Assembly (NCBI RefSeq): GCF_001808955.1
Contig: NZ_KV795257.1
Span: 154,962 to 218,961, forward strand
From: Rothia sp. HMSC078H08
GTDB lineage: Bacteria > Actinomycetota > Actinomycetes > Actinomycetales > Micrococcaceae
Reading direction: 5' to 3'
DNA length: 64,000 nucleotides
Within the stretch, counting starts at the first letter, position 1, and each line of letters opens with the position of its first letter. Under the pieces are notes generated by a model, which saw only the letters and a list, made by a program, of their open reading frames with translations, was not told the DNA's origin and searched no databases. Positions 44,742 through 52,829 of this stretch are shown here, one piece after another. A program made the position numbers and the translations under genes.

Positions 44742-45737
44742 ATGACCGCTCAGTCGCCTGATACGACTCAGGTTGAACTTCCCAAGTTCTACGAATTCAT
44801 TCCCGGCATTCTTGCCTATCTATCTGACGGCAACCCCCGCACCAATAAAGAGATTTATAGCGCTGTAGCGGAGCGCTACCCGCTTTCTGACGAGCAGCTG
44901 CTACCCTACCTGCCGAACGGCAAGCGTCCCGTTTATGTGGACCGTATTAGTTGGGGATTGACCTATCTCAAGATGTTCGGTGCGGTTGATTCCCCTCGCC
45001 GCGGTCAGCAGGTTATTTCTGACGAAGGCTTGAAGCTGATTGAAGCCCATCCTGGGGGCATCCCTGATGATGTCGTCGCACATATCGTTCGTTCCGCCCG
45101 CAGCACGCGTGAGCGTTCCCAGTCTGATAGTTCCGAGCAGGACCCGCAGGAAACCCCGAAGACCGTTGCCAAGACCGTTACCGTCACGACTGCCCCCTCT
45201 GAGGTATCTGATAGCACCCCGCAGGAACTCATTGATGAAAGCATCACTCAGATTGAGTCCGCGCTGACGCACGATATTTTGGAACGTGTCCGCGCAATGT
45301 CTCCGACTGCTTTTGAGCATCTGGTGGTGGATGTTCTGTTGGCGATGGGCTACGGTGGCCCGGCAGGACGCGGCACCGTTACTCCGGCTTCCAATGACGG
45401 CGGCGTGGACGGAATCATTGACCAGGATGCGTTGGGTCTTTCAAAGATTTATGTCCAGGCTAAGCGTTACGCCAAGGACAATGTGGTGGGACGCCCTGCC
45501 CTTCAGAGCTTTGTGGGCGCACTGCACGGCAAGGCAACGCAGGGAGTGTTCATCACGTCGAGCTCCTATACGTCTGACGCACGCACCTATGCGGAGGAAC
45601 TTGGTGGCGGAGTTTCCCTCGTTCTGATTGATGGTGAGCACCTGGCGCGCCTCATGATTAAGTACGGTGTTGGTGTACAGGTAGCACGTACGTACACCAT
45701 CATGAAGCTTGATGAGGACTTCTTCGACGAAGCCTAA
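44742..45737 (+). CDS. Mrr-like type IV restriction endonuclease
   Basis: The product is 331 aa from ATG 44742 (TGGAGAT eight bases upstream). The N-terminal Mrr_N winged helix (about 8-110) has LPKFYEFIPGILAYLSDGN, in pieces, and VYVDRISWGLTYLKMFG. A linker of about 60 aa rich in Ser/Thr/Glu follows. The Mrr catalytic domain (about 185-320) has AFEHLVVDVLLAMGYGG, NDGGVDGIID (catalytic Asp) and IYVQAKRYA (the Q-x-K end of the PD-(D/E)XK site). The family cuts methylated foreign DNA. No methylase is adjacent, as expected for type IV. A TATATT box at 44693-44698 may be the -10. Direct repeats flank it. Confidence 0.93.
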   Translation: MTAQSPDTTQVELPKFYEFIPGILAYLSDGNPRTNKEIYSAVAERYPLSDEQLLPYLPNGKRPVYVDRISWGLTYLKMFGAVDSPRRGQQVISDEGLKLIEAHPGGIPDDVVAHIVRSARSTRERSQSDSSEQDPQETPKTVAKTVTVTTAPSEVSDSTPQELIDESITQIESALTHDILERVRAMSPTAFEHLVVDVLLAMGYGGPAGRGTVTPASNDGGVDGIIDQDALGLSKIYVQAKRYAKDNVVGRPALQSFVGALHGKATQGVFITSSSYTSDARTYAEELGGGVSLVLIDGEHLARLMIKYGVGVQVARTYTIMKLDEDFFDEA

Positions 45738-45750
45738 ACGTTACACAAGC

Positions 45751-45793
45751 GTGGGGCGGAAAGCATGTAGCTTTCTGCCCCACACTTTCTTTT
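45751..45793 (+). terminator. Terminator after the Mrr gene
   Basis: GTGGGGC.GAAAGC pairs with GCTTTC.GCCCCAC (45751-45783) around ATGTA, then ACTTTCTTTTT follows. It lies 14 bases after the stop. Confidence 0.92.
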
Positions 45794-45822
45794 TGGGCTA
45801 GCCGCCTTTTTGGTTAGCCACA

Positions 45823-45864
45823 GGAATGTTACGGCCCTCGGCGGCCGCGCCTAAGAGCAGCCAC
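45823..45864. repeat. 42-bp direct repeat, copy 2
   Basis: It is a displaced copy of the lipoprotein 3' end including its stop codon. It stands alone in the gap before the dehydrogenase gene, with no coding role. The remaining gap, 45865-46093, has a CCGGGCGTATTTCCCCCGG hairpin but no gene. Confidence 0.92.
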
Positions 45865-46093
45865 AGCGTTCAGAGTGTGGTGGGTGCGCCTCCGCAGGCC
45901 CGGGCGTATTTCCCCCGGAAAACCAGCAAATACGCGGCAAACCTGCCCATCAGCACGGTGTATGACCCACCCCCTTTATGGTGACAAGTAGTCGCCAAGC
46001 TTAGCCATAGCTAACAGGAAAAGACGGTGTTCAAGAGCAGATACTGGGATAAGGACAGCATTCACACCCTTCACCAGTAAGGAAGCTCAGATC

Positions 46094-49003
46094 ATGACCA
46101 CCGTTGTGTCAAACACGTCCGAAGCACTCAAGTCCCCCTACGAGGACACACTCAAGCGCCTACTCTCCGATGCGCGCGCCGAGGCAGTCGAATCCAGCGT
46201 CTCCGAACTGGAGCGCCTGGCAATCGCACACGACGCATCCCACTACCTCCTCGTTCCCGCGGGTCTGGTTCGCCCCGACTCTGCCGAAGACGTCGCCAAC
46301 ATCTTCCGCGCAGCCGGCGACCTCGGCCTGCCGCTGACCTTCCGCTCCGGCGGCACCTCCCTCTCCGGTCAGTCCAGCGGCGACGGCCTCATGATCGACA
46401 CCCGCCGCCACTTCAAGAAAATTGAAGTCCTTGAAGACGGCAAGAAGGTTCGCGTGCAGCCCGGCGCGACCATCATGATGGTCAACAACTACCTGGCACC
46501 CTACGGCTACAAGCTCGGCCCCGACCCGGCATCCTGGTCCGCCTGCACCGTCGGTGGTGTGGTCGCGAACAACTCCTCCGGCATGTCTTCGGGCACCAAG
46601 TACAACACGTACAACACCCTCGACTCCATGGTGTTCGTGCTGCCCAGCGGCACCATCATTGACACCGCAGAACCGGACGCCGACCAGAAGCTGCGCTCCC
46701 TCGAACCTGAACTTCACGAGGGCCTGCTACGCCTGCGTAAGCGCGTCACCGAGAACCCCGAATCCATGGCGAAGATTCGCCAGCAGTACTCCATGAAGAA
46801 CACCATGGGTTACGGCCTGAACTCCCTGGTCGACTTTGAAACCCCCGTGGACATTCTGCAGCACCTGCTGATTGGTTCGGAAGGCACCCTCGGTTTTGTT
46901 GCTTCGGCAACCTACCGCACCCTGCCGATTCTGAAGAACATTTCTACCGGCCTGCTCGTGTTCGACAACCTGATTGATGCTGCACGCTCCGTGCCCGAAC
47001 TGGTTGCTAACAAGCTCGCTACCGTCGAGCTGATGGACGCCACCAGTATTCGTGTGGCTCAGCGTACCGGTCAGGCTGCGGAGGCGCTCGCCGCCATCGA
47101 CGTGAAGGACCACGCCGCCCTGCTGGTTGAGTTCCAGGGCAACTCCGAGCAGGAGCTGAGCGACTTGGCTGCCGCTGCGGCACCCATGTTTAAGAGCCTG
47201 CCGGTGGCTTCGCCGGTGTCGATGACCAGCAAGCTGTCTGAGCGTAACGCACTGTGGGCGGCACGCCGCGGCCTGTACACCACCGTTGCGGGTAACCGCC
47301 GCTCCGGCACTAACGCACTGCTGGAAGACGTGGTTGTTCCTGTTGAGGTTCTGGGCAACACCTGTAGCGACCTGACCAAGCTGTTCGACGCACACGGCTA
47401 CCAGGACTCCGTGATCTTCGGCCACGCGAAGGACGGTAACATCCACTTCATGCTGAACGAGCAGTTCCGCGACCCGAAGCAGCTGGACCGCTACCGCGAG
47501 TTCACCGAAGAAATGGTTCAGCTGATTCTCGGTAACGAAGGCTCGCTGAAGGCTGAGCACGGTACCGGCCGTATCATGGCTCCGTTTGTGAGCCGCCAGT
47601 TCGGTGACGAACTCTTCGACGTGATGCGCCAGATTAAGCGCCTCATTGACCCGAAGGGCTTCATGAACCCCGGTGTTCTGCTGGTTGAGCCGGACACCGA
47701 CTACGTGACCGACCTGAAGGTCGCTGAAACCGTCGAGGAAGAAGTCGACCGCTGTGTGGAGTGCGGCTACTGTGAGCCGGTCTGCCCCTCCCGTAACCTG
47801 ACTTTGACCCCCCGTAAGCGTATTGTGCTGCGCCGTGAGATTGCTGCCGCTGAGGCGAACGGCGATCACGAGCTCGCTGAGCGCCTGCGTAAGGAGTACG
47901 AGTACTACGGCATTGAGACCTGTGCTGTGGACGGCATGTGCCAGACCCGCTGCCCCGTGAACATCAACACCGGTGACCTGATTCGCCGCCTGCGTTCCGA
48001 GAACCAGGACAAGCTGGCTGCTACCGGCTGGAAGATCGCCGCGCAGCAGTGGGGCATCATGGACAAGGTCGCCGGTAAGTCGCTGACCGTGGCGAAGAAG
48101 CTGCCGTTCCCCGTGGTACACGGCACCACCAACATTGCCCGCAAGGTCATGGGTGACGACATGGTTCCTTCCTACAAGAAGGACCTGCCGGTTGGTGGCC
48201 CGGCACGTAAGCCGCACAAGGACGCAACCGCTGAGATTGTGTTCTTCCCCGCCTGCGTGAACTCCATGTTCGGCGGTGTGGACGGCGACGGCAAGCACGA
48301 CCCGGTCAACGCAACCCAGGCGTTCATCCGCCTGTGCGAGCGTACCGGCGTGAAGTACCGCATCCCGGACAACATTGGTGAGATGTGCTGCTCCACCCCG
48401 TGGAAGTCGAAGGGCTTCACCGACGGCTACTCGATCATGAGCGACCGTGTGCTGAAGTCCCTGTGGGAGGCTACTGACGGTGGCCGCCTGCCGGTCGTGT
48501 GTGACGCTTCGTCCTGTACTGAGGGCCTTGAGGTAATGCGCAAGAAGGTTATTGAGGCGCTTGAGCACAAGATCGTGAACGGCCTGAAGCCGGGTGAGCC
48601 GGACTACTCGCGTCTGCGCATGTACGATGCGGTTCAGTTCGCCGCCGATAACATGCTGGACAAGCTGACCGTGTCCGCTCCCCTGCCGTCGATTGCTCTG
48701 CACCCGACCTGCTCCATGACTCACTTGGGTACTCAGCCTGCGTTTGAGAAGATTGCGAACGCGATGAGTGACGACGTGTACGTGCCGAAGCACTGGGGTT
48801 GCTGTGGTTATGCGGGTGACCGCGGTATGCTGCACCCGGAGCTGACGGCGAGCGCTACGGAGGCTGAGGCTTCTGAGCTGAGCGAGCAGAAGCAGTTCGC
48901 CGCATACATTTCGGCGAACCGCACCTGTGAGCAGGGCATGACGGAGGCGACCGGCCACAGCTACCAGAACGTGCTGCAGCTGCTCGAACGCACCACCCGC
49001 TAA
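46094..49003 (+). CDS. FAD- and Fe-S-binding dehydrogenase (D-lactate / 2-hydroxyacid type)
   Basis: The product is 969 aa. The FAD-binding domain (about 50-260) has TFRSGGTSLSGQSSGDG and GGVVANNSSGMSSGTKYNT. The FAD-oxidase C-terminal domain has GHAKDGNIHF and EHGTGRI. Two 4Fe-4S sets lie at about 554 (CVECGYCEPVCP) and 609 (CAVDGMCQTRCP). A Cys-rich CCG-type domain (CCSTPWKSKGF; HPTCSMTHLG; WGCCGYAGD) follows. This fused glycolate-oxidase/D-lactate-dehydrogenase layout suggests membrane-linked oxidation of D-lactate or a related 2-hydroxyacid with electrons to quinone; the substrate is inferred. AAGGAAG precedes the start. Confidence 0.92.
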   Translation: MTTVVSNTSEALKSPYEDTLKRLLSDARAEAVESSVSELERLAIAHDASHYLLVPAGLVRPDSAEDVANIFRAAGDLGLPLTFRSGGTSLSGQSSGDGLMIDTRRHFKKIEVLEDGKKVRVQPGATIMMVNNYLAPYGYKLGPDPASWSACTVGGVVANNSSGMSSGTKYNTYNTLDSMVFVLPSGTIIDTAEPDADQKLRSLEPELHEGLLRLRKRVTENPESMAKIRQQYSMKNTMGYGLNSLVDFETPVDILQHLLIGSEGTLGFVASATYRTLPILKNISTGLLVFDNLIDAARSVPELVANKLATVELMDATSIRVAQRTGQAAEALAAIDVKDHAALLVEFQGNSEQELSDLAAAAAPMFKSLPVASPVSMTSKLSERNALWAARRGLYTTVAGNRRSGTNALLEDVVVPVEVLGNTCSDLTKLFDAHGYQDSVIFGHAKDGNIHFMLNEQFRDPKQLDRYREFTEEMVQLILGNEGSLKAEHGTGRIMAPFVSRQFGDELFDVMRQIKRLIDPKGFMNPGVLLVEPDTDYVTDLKVAETVEEEVDRCVECGYCEPVCPSRNLTLTPRKRIVLRREIAAAEANGDHELAERLRKEYEYYGIETCAVDGMCQTRCPVNINTGDLIRRLRSENQDKLAATGWKIAAQQWGIMDKVAGKSLTVAKKLPFPVVHGTTNIARKVMGDDMVPSYKKDLPVGGPARKPHKDATAEIVFFPACVNSMFGGVDGDGKHDPVNATQAFIRLCERTGVKYRIPDNIGEMCCSTPWKSKGFTDGYSIMSDRVLKSLWEATDGGRLPVVCDASSCTEGLEVMRKKVIEALEHKIVNGLKPGEPDYSRLRMYDAVQFAADNMLDKLTVSAPLPSIALHPTCSMTHLGTQPAFEKIANAMSDDVYVPKHWGCCGYAGDRGMLHPELTASATEAEASELSEQKQFAAYISANRTCEQGMTEATGHSYQNVLQLLERTTR

Positions 49004-49031
49004 CGGGTTGAGCGCATAAGCTGACGAAAGA

Positions 49032-49075
49032 AGGGACCCGGCGGGCTATCTTATGTGATAGTCCGCCGGGTCCCT
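49032..49075. terminator. Bidirectional terminator after the dehydrogenase gene
   Basis: AGGGACCCGGCGG (49032-49044) pairs perfectly with CCGCCGGGTCCCT (49063-49075), with CTATC/GATAG inside. It sits between convergent genes. A diverged copy of its core, 23 of 31 bases, lies at 50053-50083. Confidence 0.85.
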
Positions 49076-49081
49076 CGCTAA

Positions 49082-49663
49082 TCATTTATTTTTGAACGAC
49101 CACATTCCGCTAAATATCGCAATAAATGCAAGTGGTATATACACTACATAAACCCCTATATACAACATCAGCACAAGCATGCTCTCCAATACTTCAGAAC
49201 GCGACTTCTTATCCCGTAAACATGTCGGATTCTGCTCTGAAAAAGATAAAGCCGCCAGAAAAATTAAAGAAAAAATCCCCAGAAAATTAAATGCATGAAA
49301 ATCCCACAACGTAAACACCCATAGCGTAAAGGCTACAATCTGCAGCCCTCCACTCCTGATCTGCTTCATGGAAATAGCACTAACAAACATGCATATCCAT
49401 CCAAAAATACAAATTATACTCTGCGACCCGGACAAGGGTTCTTGCTGAAGGAAAGTAGCAACATCGGCAACTGGCTTAGCTAGAGCGTCAAAATGAACCC
49501 ATTCAAGAAATTTTGAAATACCCATGAGGCCGCTCAGTCCTGTATGGTTCCAGAGAGAGTAAATTACCGACATAGAGTAAGCAGATACGAAAACGCAGAA
49601 AGCTTTCGAGAAAAGGTTTTTGTCTGCTATATATTTTGCTGTGGTTTCCATATTAATAGCCAC
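49082..49663 (-). CDS. Multi-pass membrane protein of an AT-rich accessory segment
   Basis: The product is 193 aa with about five hydrophobic segments (FCVFVSAYSMSVIYSLW; IICIFGWICMFVSAISM; LQIVAFTLWVFTLW; FLGIFSLIFLAALSF; LVLMLYIGVYVVYIPLAFIA). I do not recognise the family. GTG at 49663 has AGGAG six bases upstream and is preferred to TTG 49666 or ATG 49648. AT content and codon use differ from the core genes, suggesting acquisition. It converges with the dehydrogenase across a shared terminator. Confidence 0.7.
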   Translation of the reverse strand: MAINMETTAKYIADKNLFSKAFCVFVSAYSMSVIYSLWNHTGLSGLMGISKFLEWVHFDALAKPVADVATFLQQEPLSGSQSIICIFGWICMFVSAISMKQIRSGGLQIVAFTLWVFTLWDFHAFNFLGIFSLIFLAALSFSEQNPTCLRDKKSRSEVLESMLVLMLYIGVYVVYIPLAFIAIFSGMWSFKNK

Positions 49664-49705
49664 CAAATTCTCCTCATAGAAATTCTTGAACGATAGCGCA
49701 GATAT

Positions 49706-49972
49706 TTATATATCTGTATTGAAAAGGCGGGCGCGAAGCTCCCCGTCAGCCTCTGTCACGATAATGACCGGTTTACCGCCCGCAACCTTGCGTGCACGGT
49801 CGAGTACGTCAGCCTCATCTTCGCCGGGAGCAACGGGGATAACATGGCACTCCCCTCCCGCCTTCTGCGCAGCGAGCGCAACAAGTGCCTTGTGTTCCGG
49901 GTTTCGGCGAGCAGACAGGTTGAAGCGTCCCGCGATGCGAGCTCGTTCTTTCATCACTTCAATGCTTGCCAT
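49706..49972 (-). CDS. Small hypothetical protein
   Basis: The product is 88 aa. It has a basic N-terminal helix (MKERARIAGRFNLSARRN) and a compact alpha/beta-looking region (ALAAQKAGGECHVIPVAP; GKPVIIVTEADGELRARLF). Base composition is core-like, unlike its neighbours. It is not recognised; a remnant of a larger gene or a small standalone protein are both possible. It lies upstream of the membrane protein gene and may be cotranscribed with it. Confidence 0.55.
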   Translation of the reverse strand: MASIEVMKERARIAGRFNLSARRNPEHKALVALAAQKAGGECHVIPVAPGEDEADVLDRARKVAGGKPVIIVTEADGELRARLFNTDI

Positions 49973-50052
49973 TCTTCAATCCTTTCAAATGCGCCTTCTA
50001 CGATAAAGGCTGCTACTTCTTCATGAACCAAACTTTGCTTCCCGAAGAACCT

Positions 50053-50090
50053 GGCAGGCTATCCAATCGGATGACCCGCCGGGCCTGTTT
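50053..50090 (+). terminator. Hairpin resembling the 49032-49075 terminator
   Basis: CAGGC.ATCC pairs with GGAT..GGCCTG, then TTTTCG follows. The stretch GGC.GGCTATC..AT..GAT...CCGCCGGG is shared with the terminator at 49040-49070. It is either a functional plus-strand terminator or a decayed duplicate. Confidence 0.45.
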
Positions 50091-50106
50091 TCGTCTGTCG
50101 CAGCAT

Positions 50107-50262
50107 CTATTTTCGACTATTAAATAGTCCAATAATCAATACTGCTATTGAGATGCCATAGAGAATTCCAAGCACCAGGTCGCTGACATTTGACACTACA
50201 TTCAAGATAATTGCCAGGATCAAGAACAGCATCCCGACAGGAACATACTTATTCGACTTCAT
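50107..50262 (-). CDS. 51-aa small membrane protein
   Basis: ATG at 50262 has GGGAG nine bases upstream. The protein starts MKSNKYVPVG and has two hydrophobic stretches (MLFLILAIILNVVSNV and LGILYGISIAVLIIGLF) ending in NSRK. The length and shape match small two-helix proteins of accessory islands, such as holin-like, immunity or stress peptides. No family is recognised. It lies in the AT-rich island. Confidence 0.6.
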   Translation of the reverse strand: MKSNKYVPVGMLFLILAIILNVVSNVSDLVLGILYGISIAVLIIGLFNSRK

Positions 50263-50451
50263 ACGCTCGTGCTCCCTCAATAATCAATAGCGATACATCA
50301 TTTTCAGGACCATCCAGCTACCCTTTTTCTGAATGACTATGGACGTTCGCCTTACTACCACGCTAGCACTCTGGAGCTAAAAACTCCCCTCACAACACAA
50401 CTTTATGCACCCAACCGCACTCCCCCACCCTCGCCCCCTCAAGACGCACAA

Positions 50452-50505
50452 AAAACCACCCCCTCCGCAGCTTGTCGCCGCAAAGGGGGGGTGGTTTCTA
50501 TATAT
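50452..50505. repeat. Direct repeat of the thrS terminator, distal copy
   Basis: It begins AAAACCACCCCCTCCGCAGC and ends GGTTTCTATATAT. It is the same sequence as 52697-52747, apart from three extra bases in the C and G runs that keep the stem paired. It forms an intact terminator hairpin. From 50506 to 50791 the DNA is AT-rich, with no ORF that has a ribosome site. Confidence 0.92.
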
Positions 50506-50791
50506 CTGTATACAGATTCAGTGCAGATCCGCCACCTGAAACTAACAGTTGTTAGACGCACCGACGATCCCACATCTTTACCTCAACTACCTATACACTG
50601 AATGACAACGACCTCTCAACACATCTATATGGCTATGAATGAAAAGCAGTCAAACTATTTAGTCAGTTGGGATATATTTTTACAGCCCTTCAAATACTTA
50701 AACCTATTAAATTAATAGTATTGTAAATAATCATAGGATCCCCAATAGATTATTGCCAAATAAACTAGTAGACCCACACTCATCTAAGGCA

Positions 50792-52639
50792 TTAGACAAT
50801 TTTTATTTTTTCCTTATCGATCTCTGCTTCAATTTCACTATCCAGGAATTCTTTAAACTCTTTAGAAATAAGTACACGATAGTTAATCTTTCGACCAACA
50901 TCACCATTTTTAACCTCTTCCTCATTCTTTTTACCTTCTTCTTCATTCTTTTTATTAATATATTTTTGAACCCGAGAATCCAAGAAGTCCTCTAAGTAAT
51001 TAATGGTTTTAATTTGCAAACCCCCTACTTTAAATTTATTTCCAACATAAATTGTATAGAGTTTTCGCTGAACACTTTTAACCCCCTTTTCTTCATAATA
51101 ATCCGACACCTTAAAATAAAAGTCTATATACTCTTTCACATTTTTAAAATCCAGGCCATCATGAAAAATCGACTTATAGTCTTTTCCAAACAATGCTCGC
51201 TTATTGTTACTAGCTTTACCTGGTTCACCGCGCATAATTGCCATAAGTATTTGAGCCGCTAACTCCATGTTTATATCACGATACCCGGAGAAAGATTCAG
51301 ACTTTCCACTTTTTCGCACGTAATTATATTGAAATTGCCTCAAATAATAATGCAGTGAAATTTGAATGGGATCATTAGCATGCAGATCAGCCGGCTTGAT
51401 AGAATTCTGACTATTTGTATATTTCGCAATTTCGGCGCCTAATGAATATTCAAGCTCCTCCTTCTCCCCTTCAGGTTTTGCCAATCCCACCGAGTAGGCA
51501 CGGACAAGAACGAAAGAATTTTTTAACGACTCTATCTTTTTACCAGTCTTATCCTCAGAATTCTCAATATATTCATAGACTGAGTTTAGAGTTTGACCAC
51601 CATTAACAATTTGAAAATTCTCCAAAGTGATAGTACTAACATCAGATGGCATATTCGCTCTCGAATTAACACTATCCGCAATAATTGTAATTCCGTTATT
51701 ATATGCAAAAAATCTATCTCCGCTTTCTCGAATTGTATCAATTATGTCTTTATTATATTTAGTGCGACCTAAGTAATTTCTAACATTGTCCTCCAATAGA
51801 GATTTATCCATTTCTATTTTATTCAAATCATCAATATTTATTTCGGCTACTTCTTCCCCTTCTTCTCCTTCAAGCAGTCGATAGGCTTGATTAGTACAAG
51901 TTATTCTCATCAGCTCGAATAGGGATGCAATGAAGATACACGATTTACCCAGCTTTTCTCCAGTAGTTTCATATTCAATTACCTGATCTTTTTTAACTTG
52001 AATAACTGCCGACGTATTCCGTGGGTCATTGGTAATTCTGTTCACGATATCCTCTAAACACATCTCAGTTACTTTATATTCTTCAAATCCACTAAATATA
52101 TTTTTATTTGCTCGAATATTATTATTCGAGACAAAATATATTTCTATGGTGGATACAGGCTTCCCATCCATTAATTTCTTAATATTTTTAATAGCTCGTG
52201 AAGAGTATTCATATTCTGGGTCCTCTTCAATCTTGGCCAAGCGCTCGCTACTAATGTGGTTAATAAATTTCACCGTCGAATTAACATCATCTTCAGTTAG
52301 CGATCCTTTTGACCTATAGTTATCTTTATATTTAAAGTTAAAAAGACTAATTTTATACCCATCACCATCTTTTTTTATATGGTAAGCATCCACTCCAAGA
52401 TCATTTTTATTAGGATTACCTGTGGTCCTTCGAATATAATCGGTGTCAATAATCATATCTGATATTTCTTTAATATCCTTGACACCAGTAATACTACTTA
52501 ATATAAAGAAATAGAATCCTAGACGCTCTCTATCCTTGGTGGCTATTTCTTCTATATTCTTAAATATTCCAGATTTCTCCGCATTATTGTATGCTTCGAG
52601 GCTAGCTTTTTCAACAATTCGATAATTGCTTATAGTCAT
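50792..52639 (-). CDS. AIPR-family abortive phage-infection protein
   Basis: The product is 615 aa from ATG 52639 (GGGAG six bases upstream; an ATG at 52669 lacks a site). The AIPR core lies at about 305-440: FFAYNNGITIIADSV, ENFQIVNGGQTLNSVYEY and FVLVRAYSVG. The N-terminal part has a PD-(D/E)XK-like signature, LGVDAYHIK followed by SLFNFKYK (about 80-103), so DNA or RNA cleavage is likely. The C-terminus is Lys/Glu-rich. AIPR proteins act in abortive infection. GC is very low (roughly a third), a clear sign of transfer. It is bracketed by duplicated thrS terminators. Confidence 0.88.
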   Translation of the reverse strand: MTISNYRIVEKASLEAYNNAEKSGIFKNIEEIATKDRERLGFYFFILSSITGVKDIKEISDMIIDTDYIRRTTGNPNKNDLGVDAYHIKKDGDGYKISLFNFKYKDNYRSKGSLTEDDVNSTVKFINHISSERLAKIEEDPEYEYSSRAIKNIKKLMDGKPVSTIEIYFVSNNNIRANKNIFSGFEEYKVTEMCLEDIVNRITNDPRNTSAVIQVKKDQVIEYETTGEKLGKSCIFIASLFELMRITCTNQAYRLLEGEEGEEVAEINIDDLNKIEMDKSLLEDNVRNYLGRTKYNKDIIDTIRESGDRFFAYNNGITIIADSVNSRANMPSDVSTITLENFQIVNGGQTLNSVYEYIENSEDKTGKKIESLKNSFVLVRAYSVGLAKPEGEKEELEYSLGAEIAKYTNSQNSIKPADLHANDPIQISLHYYLRQFQYNYVRKSGKSESFSGYRDINMELAAQILMAIMRGEPGKASNNKRALFGKDYKSIFHDGLDFKNVKEYIDFYFKVSDYYEEKGVKSVQRKLYTIYVGNKFKVGGLQIKTINYLEDFLDSRVQKYINKKNEEEGKKNEEEVKNGDVGRKINYRVLISKEFKEFLDSEIEAEIDKEKIKIV

Positions 52640-52696
52640 ATAAGTCTCCCAACTTAAAGGAACTTCCATGAAAAATGTACTTACTAACTTATTTTG

Positions 52697-52747
52697 AAAA
52701 CCACCCCTCCGCAGCTTGTCGCCGCAAAGGGGGTGGTTTCTATATAT
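52697..52747 (-). terminator. thrS terminator and proximal copy of the direct repeat
   Basis: ACCACCCC pairs with GGGGTGGT around the CCGCAGCTTGTCGCC loop region. On the minus strand GGTTTTCAAAATAAG follows. It lies 82 bases after the thrS stop. Confidence 0.85.
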
Positions 52748-52829
52748 AGGGTCGGTACAAGTTCGCCGGCTTAGCCAACCACAGTTATCTGTGTCTAGCC
52801 GCGCCGGCGAACCCGCATCCTAACCGCTA

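Noticed and set aside
50632..50718. 28-codon frame (MAMNEKQSN...) in the AT-rich gap
   Set aside because: No ribosome site and no coding bias; chance frame in AT-rich DNA.
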